Shown: positions 44,964 to 51,572 of the stretch, one piece after another
Layout: every line of letters starts with the position of its first letter
How positions within the stretch are numbered: the stretch's first letter is position 1
Assembly: GCA_039917855.1 (NCBI GenBank)
Contig: JBDSIR010000146.1
Span: 8,652-72,651 of the forward strand
From: CAMLHU01 sp039917855
GTDB taxonomy: Bacteria; Gemmatimonadota; Gemmatimonadetes; Gemmatimonadales; GWC2-71-9
Length of the DNA stretch: 64,000 nt
Direction of reading: 5' to 3'
Notes under the pieces: generated by a model
The model's database searches: none
The model's input: only the letters and a program-made list of their open reading frames with translations
Told to the model about the DNA's origin: nothing
Position numbers and translations under genes: made by a program

Positions 44964-45739
44964 GATGCACCTACGATGATCGTCGCGATGGCCCCGCCCT
45001 CTGGACCGAAGGCGCTGCCGGTGAGCCAGGTCGGTCCACCAGTGGCGTAGTCCAGCATCGGCAATGTGAACGCCAGTCCGCTCACCGGGGCGCCGAGTGC
45101 CGCAAGGGTAAGGTTCCAGCCGAGGTGCACACCGGTGGCGGCCCAGATCCCGCCCGGCAGCCAGAGCGCCGCGCTCAGGAACACCCCGGCCAGTGCCACG
45201 TTGGCGACGGCGAGGCCGGTCACGTTCGGGTTGCCCAGGTGCGCCGCCCCGAAGAGGATCGAAAGCACCAGCGCCGGCCCCAGCCGCCCGAATGCCCGCG
45301 ACAACGCCACATACCCCACCCCGCGGAAGAGCAGCTCTTCGCTGAAGGCCGCAGGGAGCATGATCAACGCGAGCGGCCCCACCGCTTTCAACCAATCGAT
45401 CGCAGACCCCCCATCGAGCGACCACGCCGCGCCGCCGGCCGGGATGGCGATCGCGAGCGCCAGGAGCGCCGGGACCATGCCGATCACAAACCCGACCCCG
45501 AATCCCTTCGCCGGATCCCCCGTTCCGCGCCAGCGTAGGTCGGCGAGATCCCACTTCAGCGCAACGCGGCCGATGAGCCACGTCGCCAGGCCAAAGCCCG
45601 CAATCTGGGCGACGACCCCCAACCACAATCCGGAGATCGGCGCCCCTGAGCGCTTCAGGATGAGCCCGGTCGCGATCGCCGCCACGATGCCGGACGCGAA
45701 GAAGGCGACCGTCCACCCGATCGCCTTCCACCGGGACAT
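44855..45739 (-). CDS. CPBP family intramembrane metalloprotease
   Basis: The 294-residue polytopic protein has the CPBP/CAAX motifs: motif 1 AFSEELLFRGVGYVALSRAF G, motif 2 LFGAAHLGNPN and motif 3 ATGVHLGWNLT, giving the Glu-Glu and His residues of the buried metal site. About eight hydrophobic segments are present. Family roles range from prenyl-protein processing to self-immunity against bacteriocins; none is indicated here. ATG 45739 is used; GTG 45754 is possible. The last 36 or so codons lie in a locally duplicated repeat, so the true C-terminus may have been altered. Confidence 0.83.
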   Translation of the reverse strand: MSRWKAIGWTVAFFASGIVAAIATGLILKRSGAPISGLWLGVVAQIAGFGLATWLIGRVALKWDLADLRWRGTGDPAKGFGVGFVIGMVPALLALAIAIPAGGAAWSLDGGSAIDWLKAVGPLALIMLPAAFSEELLFRGVGYVALSRAFGRLGPALVLSILFGAAHLGNPNVTGLAVANVALAGVFLSAALWLPGGIWAATGVHLGWNLTLAALGAPVSGLAFTLPMLDYATGGPTWLTGSAFGPEGGAIATIIVGASAVLLFRWTSNPKAPGSWLLADRDSASPQHGAVNSQ

Positions 45740-45758
45740 TCCGGTCGCCGTCACTGCC

Positions 45759-46337
45759 TCACAGGACTCGACGGACTCGGCCGCCAAGACCGAGCCCCAG
45801 ACCCGATGCCAGCGCGACTTCGGCCATATCGGTCAGGCCGAAGGGAATCACACCCATCGCGAGGGCCGCGCCGGGGTTCCCGGTCACGATGGTGAGCCAG
45901 GCCCAGCCGCCGAGGTGCACCACCGCCATCCCGGCAATTGCCCCGAGAAGGTAGCGCAGCGGAGTGATGATTCGCGTGGCGTGCAACGCGACCCAGCCGG
46001 CCACGAACGCGCCGAACGGGAAGGCGATGAGATACCCACCGGTCGGGCCGATGATCTTGAGGAATCCGAAGCCGCCGCCGGCGAAGACCGGGAGCCCCGC
46101 CATCCCCGCCACGAGGTAGGTCACCAGCGCCGCCGCGCCGAGCCGGGGCCCGAGCACGAGGCCGACCAGCAGAAGCGCGCCGCCCTGCAGCGTCTCCGGC
46201 ACCGGGCTGAAGGGGACCGGGAACTCGAACTGTGCCACGACGGCCACGAACGCGGCGCCGAGTGCCACGGCGATGACCCGGCGTACGGTGTGGACGCGGG
46301 TGGCGGGAACGGCGCCTGCGAGGGTCTCGGTCGTCAT
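45759..46337 (-). CDS. bioY: BioY biotin transporter substrate-binding subunit
   Basis: The 192-residue membrane protein is the S component of biotin uptake. It has six helices and family stretches FPVPFSPVPETLQGGALLLV G, LGPRLGAAALVTYLVAGMAG LPVF and GPTGGYLIAFPFGAFVAGW. Some BioY proteins work alone; others use an ECF module, which is not in the window. ATG 46337 overlaps the thiolase stop (TGATG). Biotin is needed by the carboxylase whose beta subunit is at 4.5-6.1 kb. Confidence 0.93.
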   Translation of the reverse strand: MTTETLAGAVPATRVHTVRRVIAVALGAAFVAVVAQFEFPVPFSPVPETLQGGALLLVGLVLGPRLGAAALVTYLVAGMAGLPVFAGGGFGFLKIIGPTGGYLIAFPFGAFVAGWVALHATRIITPLRYLLGAIAGMAVVHLGGWAWLTIVTGNPGAALAMGVIPFGLTDMAEVALASGLGLGLGGRVRRVL

Positions 46338-47521
46338 CAAGCCTTCTCCACGCTGAGGGCCACGGCGTTACCGCCGCCGAGGCAAAGGGTCGCGAGGCCG
46401 GTCGAGACCTTCCGGTCGGCCATCGCGTACAGAAGCGTCGTCAGCACGCGCGCGCCGCTGGCCCCGATGGGGTGCCCCAGCGCGACGGCGCCGCCATTCA
46501 CGTTCACCTTGTCGAAATCCCAGCCGAGGGCGCGGCCGTCGGCGATGGCCTGGACTGCGAACGCCTCGTTGGCCTCGATGAGGCCGTAGTCGGAGATCTT
46601 GGTCCCCATCTTCTTCATCAGGTTCTGCACCGCGAGGATCGGGGCGAAGAAGAGCTCCTTCGGCTCGCCGCCGCCGGTGGCGTACCCCGTCACCGTCGCG
46701 AGGATGGTGAGACCGTGCGCCTTGGCGTATGCCTTGGACGTGACGACCAGTGCACTGGCGCCGTCGTTGAGCCCGGGAGCGTTGCCGGCCGTCACCCGAC
46801 CATCCTTGCGGAAGGTCGGCTTGAGCTTTGCCAGCGCCTCGATCGACGTGTCCTTGCGGGGACCCTCGTCCTTGCTCACGACCACCGGGGTCTTCCCCGC
46901 CACCGTCACCGGGAGGATCTCGGCGGTGAACTTGCCGTTCTCCTGCGCCGCGATGGCCTTCTGGTGGCTCTTGAAGGCGAACTCGTCCATCTCGGCGCGC
47001 GTCACGCCGCTCTTGTCGGCGGTGTACTCGGCGTATTCACCCATATGCACGTTGCCGAACGAGTCCCAGAGCCCGTCGCGGATCATCCCATCGACCAGGG
47101 TCTGGTCCCCCGCCTTGATCCCGCCGCGCATCCCGTAGACGTAATGGGGCGAGGAGGACATCGCTTCCTGCCCGCCGGCGACGATCACCTGCGCGTCGCC
47201 CGCCTTGATCGCCTGTGAGGCGAGCATCACCGCCTTCAAACCGGAGCCGCACACCTTGTTGATGGTGAGCGCGGGCACGACGCTGGGGATCCCGGCATGG
47301 ATCAGCGCCTGACGGGCGGGAGCCTGACCCGAACCCCCCTGCAGCACCTGGCCGAAGATCACCTCGTCCACCACGGCGCCGTCGAGCTTGGCGCGGACCA
47401 GCGCTTCCCTGATGGCGAGGGCGCCGAGCTGGGGAGCGGAAAAGCTGGAGAGCCCCCCGAGGTAACGACCGATGGGGGTGCGGACGGCGGAAACGATGAC
47501 CGGCGTGGTGCTATCGGACAC
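46337..47521 (-). CDS. acetyl-CoA C-acyltransferase (thiolase)
   Basis: The 394-residue thiolase II-type enzyme has the nucleophilic Cys in NKVCGSGLKAVMLASQ, the His of GHPIGASGARVL and the second Cys in TLCLGGGNAVAL. EEAMSSSPHY-like text appears as GGQEAMSSSPHYVYGMRGG. It condenses or cleaves acetoacetyl-CoA and perhaps longer 3-ketoacyl-CoAs. GTG 47521 is the start. It heads the thiolase-bioY-CPBP operon; its partner dehydrogenase is at 43.8 kb. Confidence 0.94.
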   Translation of the reverse strand: MSDSTTPVIVSAVRTPIGRYLGGLSSFSAPQLGALAIREALVRAKLDGAVVDEVIFGQVLQGGSGQAPARQALIHAGIPSVVPALTINKVCGSGLKAVMLASQAIKAGDAQVIVAGGQEAMSSSPHYVYGMRGGIKAGDQTLVDGMIRDGLWDSFGNVHMGEYAEYTADKSGVTRAEMDEFAFKSHQKAIAAQENGKFTAEILPVTVAGKTPVVVSKDEGPRKDTSIEALAKLKPTFRKDGRVTAGNAPGLNDGASALVVTSKAYAKAHGLTILATVTGYATGGGEPKELFFAPILAVQNLMKKMGTKISDYGLIEANEAFAVQAIADGRALGWDFDKVNVNGGAVALGHPIGASGARVLTTLLYAMADRKVSTGLATLCLGGGNAVALSVEKA

Positions 47522-47556
47522 GGGAGTCCCGGGCTGAGTTCAGGCCGGGAAAATAG

Positions 47557-47592
47557 CGGGTAGGCGGGTGGGCGGGTAGGCGGGTAGGCGGT
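47557..47592. repeat. Single tandem arm (unit GGGTAGGC)
   Basis: GCGGGTAGGCGGGTGGGCGG GTAGGCGGGTAGGCGG is four octamers without a matching inverse. It abuts the 98-bp repeat R1. Confidence 0.7.
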
Positions 47593-47690
47593 CGCCGAGG
47601 GCGGGGCGCCCCCGCCCCGCCGATGGGTCGAGGCAGAGCTCCGTCAACGGCGGCGCGAGGTAGCGCCGCCCTCGGCCGGCATCCCAACAA
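47593..47690. repeat. 98-bp repeat R1, downstream of an orphan secreted gene
   Basis: It is identical to 48862-48959 except for one base (TAGCGCCGCC against TCGCGCCGCC). It is itself rich in inverted segments such as GGGCGGGGCGCCCCCGCCCC and GGCGGCGCGAGG...CGCCGCC. A short hairpin GCCCGCAATGAAATCGCGGG C follows in both copies with small changes. Confidence 0.92.
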
Positions 47691-47729
47691 CAGGGCCCGC
47701 AATGAAATCGCGGGCCGTTCGTCCTCGCC

Positions 47730-48770
47730 CTATCGACACCTTCCAAGGCAGGTGAACCGAACGAACGCCACCTCCCCAGCCCAGCGCACGCTGGCACGCA
47801 GATGACGAGATCCGACCGTTGTAATGCCGTCACCTGGCCGCAGTTGCCACCGCTGCCGCCGCCCGACCGGTCGAGCCTGATCCCGAGATCGGGTTCCCCC
47901 ATCGACCGATCGCCGCTCGATGCGAAGTCCCTCACCGTAGATCGCCTCGACGATCCACCGTTCTGCATCTCCCGCCGGCGGCGAGGTCCAGCCGTAGACC
48001 GGCGAAGCCGCAACACAGGTCAAGTCACCGCATTCATCGAATCCAGTCGGGATCGTGAGGGTCGAATCCAGGGGGAGCGCCTCGACGGGGTCATCGGAAA
48101 TGCGTGCCCCGATCTCGGCATCAAGATGCCATTGGCCGTCGCGACCTCGGAACAGCACGTCATCGGGCAAGGCCAGGACCGCTGGAAGCGCTGCGACCAG
48201 GAGCTCCTCACGGAGCGCGCTGGAATCTCTGGGCAAGGAGATCAATACCACCTGATGCACGACTGCGCTGTCACCGGGCCTGCGTGCCACATAGTCAAGC
48301 GGGATCCGCTGCGGAGATCCTCGTCGACCGACGATCGCGACGACCAGCGCTGCCACCTGGGAGGAATCGTCTTTCCCGCCATAGATCCAGCGTTGAGTGT
48401 CCGCCGCAAGGACGGCACGGGAGAGGATCGCAGAATCCGGAGTCCCTGGCTCGATGATCAGCCAAGGTGCCAGGAAAAGGGCATAGCACTCGCCGTACCA
48501 GCGGATCTCCCGCTGAAGAAAGTGCTCGGTCGTCTGGCAACTGCTCCTGGCGTATTCGATCCGCTCGCGCTCCGGCGTCGGGTCTCCCGCGGAGAGTGCC
48601 CGCCAGAGCACCTCGGTCGAGTAGGGGGGTGTGCCGATGCTTACCGGGATGACCACGGGCGTGCGCAAGACGGCTCGCGGGGACTGCGCGTGAGCGTCCT
48701 CGGCGAGGCTGCTGACGAGCAGCACGACAGCGGCGACCATCGCAAGAATGACTGTTTTGGAAAACTTCAT
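47730..48770 (-). CDS. secreted protein of unknown function flanked by direct repeats
   Basis: The 346-residue protein has a clear Sec signal (KTVILAMVAAVVLLVSSLA, cleavage near DAHAQ). I do not recognise the mature part; it contains ARSSCQTTEHFLQREIRWYG EC and two later Cys-bearing stretches (DECGDLTC, RFTCLGRC), which could form disulfides. There is no enzyme motif. The gene is bracketed by 98-bp repeats R1 and R2 in the same orientation, so gene plus one repeat could be a unit that moved or was duplicated. No ribosome binding site is obvious. Codon use seems somewhat less GC-extreme than its neighbours. Confidence 0.7.
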   Translation of the reverse strand: MKFSKTVILAMVAAVVLLVSSLAEDAHAQSPRAVLRTPVVIPVSIGTPPYSTEVLWRALSAGDPTPERERIEYARSSCQTTEHFLQREIRWYGECYALFLAPWLIIEPGTPDSAILSRAVLAADTQRWIYGGKDDSSQVAALVVAIVGRRGSPQRIPLDYVARRPGDSAVVHQVVLISLPRDSSALREELLVAALPAVLALPDDVLFRGRDGQWHLDAEIGARISDDPVEALPLDSTLTIPTGFDECGDLTCVAASPVYGWTSPPAGDAERWIVEAIYGEGLRIERRSVDGGTRSRDQARPVGRRQRWQLRPGDGITTVGSRHLRASVRWAGEVAFVRFTCLGRCR

Positions 48771-48861
48771 GGGTGGTCAGGTTCGAGTACTCCGGAGATG
48801 CCCTTGCGCCTGAAATCAGCACACACCCGCGGCGCAGCCGCGGCGGGTGTTGCTGCGGACC

Positions 48862-48959
48862 CGCCGAGGGCGGGGCGCCCCCGCCCCGCCGATGGGTCGA
48901 GGCAGAGCTCCGTCAACGGCGGCGCGAGGTCGCGCCGCCCTCGGCCGGCATCCCAACAA
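48862..48959. repeat. 98-bp repeat R2, upstream of the orphan secreted gene
   Basis: It matches R1 over 98 bases with one mismatch and in the same orientation. It is followed by the hairpin CCCCGCGATTTCATCGCGGG. It lies between thrS and the secreted orphan, where the orphan's promoter would be expected. Confidence 0.92.
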
Positions 48960-48981
48960 AGCCCCGCGATTTCATCGCGGG

Positions 48982-50904
48982 CTACGGCATCAACGCCCTG
49001 CTCTTCTCCTCACCCGCCACCTTCGCCACGAACTCCGCCACCGGCATCACCGTCTGCTTGGTCCCCGCCCCGCGCACCCTGACCGCCACCGCACCCGAGT
49101 CGGCCTCGCGCTGTCCCACCACCGCCATGTACGGCACTTTCAGGACTTCGCCATCGCGGATCCGGTAGTTGAGGGTCTCGTTCGAGTCATCGACCGTGAC
49201 CCGGAGCCCCGCATCGCGCAGTTGCTTGGCCACCGCATGCGCCGCCGCGGCCTGCGCGTCGCTGATCGGGAGCACCCGTACCTGCTCGGGCGCGAGCCAG
49301 ACCGGGAACGCCCCGGCGAAGTGCTCGATCAGGATCGCGATGAAGCGCTCGAACGAGCCGCTCACCGCCCGATGGATGACGACCGGCCGGTGGGGATGGT
49401 TGTCCTCCCCCACATACGTCAGGGCGAACCGCTCCGGCGCGTTGAAGTCGAGCTGGATGGTGCCGAGTTGCCAGGCTCGCCCGATCGCGTCGTAGACGTC
49501 GAAGTCGATCTTGGGGCCGTAGAACGCCCCGTCTCCCGGCTTGAGTTCGTATGGCAGCCCGGTCGCCTCGAGCGCAGCCTTCAAGCTCGCCTCGGCACGA
49601 TCCCAGAGCGCGTCATCACCGATACGGACCTCCGGCCGGGTGGCGAACTTGAGCTTCGCCTCCAGCCCAAAGGTCTTGTAGTACGCCAGGATGAAGTCGG
49701 CGATCCGCTTCACCTCGGCGGGGATCTGCGACTCCATCAGGTAGATATGACAGTCGTCCTGGGAGAACTGCCGCACGCGCGTGAGGCCCGAGAGCGCCCC
49801 GCTCACCTCGTTCCGATGCAGCACATCGTAGGTGCTGTAGCGGGTCGGGAGCTCGCGGTAGCTGTGCCGCCGCGACGCGAAAAAGAGGTGGTGCGACGGG
49901 CAGTTCATCGGCTTCAGGGACATGTCGTGCTCCCCGGTCTCCTTGTCGAGGACGAGGAACATGTTCTCCTGGTACTTCCCCCAATGCCCTGACTGCTCCC
50001 AGAGCGCTTTGTGGTACAGCAGCGGGGTCCGGACCTCCTGATACCCTTCGCGCTCCAGCTCGCGCAGATAGGCGTTGATGGTGTTGTAGATCGCCGTGCC
50101 GCGCGCGGTCCAGAAGGCGGCCCCCGGCGCCACCGGGAAGAAGTGGAAGAGATCGAGTTCCTTCCCCACCCGGCGATGGTCCCTCTTCTTCGACTCCTCG
50201 AGGCGGTGGGTATACGCCTCCAGGTCCTCCTTCTTGAACCACGCCGTACCATAGATGCGCTGCAGCATCTGCCGCCGAGAATCCCCCCGCCAGTACGCCC
50301 CCGCGATGCTCAGCAGCTTGAAATGCTTCAGCCGCGACGTGCTCGGCACATGCGGTCCCCGGCAGAGGTCGACGAACGGGCCGTCGGTGTAGACAGTGAT
50401 GGTCTCGTCGGCGCCGAGGTCGTCGATCCGCTCGAGCTTGAGGGGATCGTCCTTGAAACGCTTCTTTGCCTCCGCCCGATCCACCACCTCGCGCGTGAAC
50501 GGGTAGTCCGCCTTGGCCACCTCGACCATTTTCGCCTCGATCTGTGCGAGATCCTCAGGCGTGAAGGGGCGATCGAGCTGGAAGTCGTAGTAGAACCCGT
50601 CCTCGATCGGCGGCCCGAATCCGATGCCGGCATTGGGGAAGAGCTCGCGCACGGCCGTGGCCAGGATATGGGCGGCGGAGTGGCGGAGCACCTCGAGAGC
50701 GTCGGGGTCGCGGTCGGTCAGCAGCGATACGGTGGCGCCATCCTCGAGCTCGCGGCCGAGGTCGCGGATCTGGCCGTTGACGCGGGCGGCGAGCGCTGCC
50801 TTGGCGAGGCCGGGCCCGATGGCCTGGGCCAGGTCGCGGGCGGTGCTGCCAGCGGGAAGTTCGCGGACACTCCCGTCGGGGAGGGTGATGCGGAGCTGGC
50901 TCAC
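48982..50904 (-). CDS. thrS: threonine-tRNA ligase
   Basis: The 640-residue class II enzyme has the TGS domain (residues 1-60), the editing domain with HSAAHILATAVRELFP and its HxxxH site, the catalytic core with zinc ligands in LKPMNCPSH, LHRNEVSGALSGLTRVRQF and VVIHRAVSGSFERF, and an anticodon domain from VWLAPEQVRVLPISD. GTG 50904 overlaps the stop of a 50-codon gene (GTGA). Confidence 0.97.
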   Translation of the reverse strand: MSQLRITLPDGSVRELPAGSTARDLAQAIGPGLAKAALAARVNGQIRDLGRELEDGATVSLLTDRDPDALEVLRHSAAHILATAVRELFPNAGIGFGPPIEDGFYYDFQLDRPFTPEDLAQIEAKMVEVAKADYPFTREVVDRAEAKKRFKDDPLKLERIDDLGADETITVYTDGPFVDLCRGPHVPSTSRLKHFKLLSIAGAYWRGDSRRQMLQRIYGTAWFKKEDLEAYTHRLEESKKRDHRRVGKELDLFHFFPVAPGAAFWTARGTAIYNTINAYLRELEREGYQEVRTPLLYHKALWEQSGHWGKYQENMFLVLDKETGEHDMSLKPMNCPSHHLFFASRRHSYRELPTRYSTYDVLHRNEVSGALSGLTRVRQFSQDDCHIYLMESQIPAEVKRIADFILAYYKTFGLEAKLKFATRPEVRIGDDALWDRAEASLKAALEATGLPYELKPGDGAFYGPKIDFDVYDAIGRAWQLGTIQLDFNAPERFALTYVGEDNHPHRPVVIHRAVSGSFERFIAILIEHFAGAFPVWLAPEQVRVLPISDAQAAAAHAVAKQLRDAGLRVTVDDSNETLNYRIRDGEVLKVPYMAVVGQREADSGAVAVRVRGAGTKQTVMPVAEFVAKVAGEEKSRALMP

Positions 50905-51053
50905 GGGGTCGGCAGCGCTCCACCGATGGCGGCGGCCGCGTCGGCGTAGAGAAAGTAGAACACGACACCGAGCGCCACGATGGCGGTCGGAAGCGACCAG
51001 CGGACGAGGTCGAAGAAGGTGACGTACTCGCGTTCGTCGCTCATCGGGGTCAT
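50901..51053 (-). CDS. 50-residue single-pass membrane protein upstream of thrS
   Basis: Reading from ATG 51053 (or 51044) gives MTPMSDEREYVTFFDLVRWS, a hydrophobic segment LPTAIVALGVVFYFLYA and a short Ala-rich tail ending GGALPTP. The stop overlaps the thrS start as GTGA, the same coupling as real genes in this window, which is the main support that it is translated. No homologue is recognised. It would sit in the inner membrane with its N-terminus probably cytoplasmic. Confidence 0.65.
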   Translation of the reverse strand: MTPMSDEREYVTFFDLVRWSLPTAIVALGVVFYFLYADAAAAIGGALPTP

Positions 51054-51149
51054 GCGCTCGAGTCGTGGAGAATGGTGCCTGCGCCGTGCGGCAGGCTCAT
51101 GTTAACTTAATCGCAATCTTGCACTTTCGGCATTTCTGAGGAGCGTACG

Positions 51150-51572
51150 GTGCGTCGAACGGAACGGCAGGGCGAGTTGGCGGTCTGGGCCGCGATGGGG
51201 CTCGGGGTCGGGCTTGTGGCGGGGTTCGCCCTGGCCGAGGCAGTCGGCGCGGTGGACCTGAAGCGCCTGGCGCGCGCCGTGGCACGGATCGGCGCCGACC
51301 ACAGCCCGGCCACGCTGACGCCGGATCAGGCGGCGCGCGCCGCGGCGCTGGCCCTCGGCCAGACCCCCGGGCTCGCCGGTCTGGAGCTCGAGACCCGGGC
51401 CCTCGGCCCCGGTCGGGTGGAGCTGCTCGGGTGGGTTCCCGACCGACGCAGCCGGGCGCTGGCCGAACGCACCGTGGCGGGACTCGACGGGATCACCGCC
51501 GTGGTCAACCGGCTCCTGGTGGAGCGGGAAGACAGCAACGCGCCGCTCACCCTCGCGGACCAGTCGGCATGA
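51150..51572 (+). CDS. membrane-anchored BON-domain protein
   Basis: The 140-residue protein has one membrane helix near the start (AVWAAMGLGVGLVAGFALA) and a BON-like domain in residues 70-130, with the typical GRVELLGWVPDRRSRALAER and GITAVVNRLLV. BON domains are thought to bind membranes or phospholipids. GAGGAG lies six bases before GTG 51150. Its stop overlaps the valS ATG (ATGA), so it heads the valS operon and is divergent from the thrS operon. Confidence 0.78.
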   Translation: MRRTERQGELAVWAAMGLGVGLVAGFALAEAVGAVDLKRLARAVARIGADHSPATLTPDQAARAAALALGQTPGLAGLELETRALGPGRVELLGWVPDRRSRALAERTVAGLDGITAVVNRLLVEREDSNAPLTLADQSA

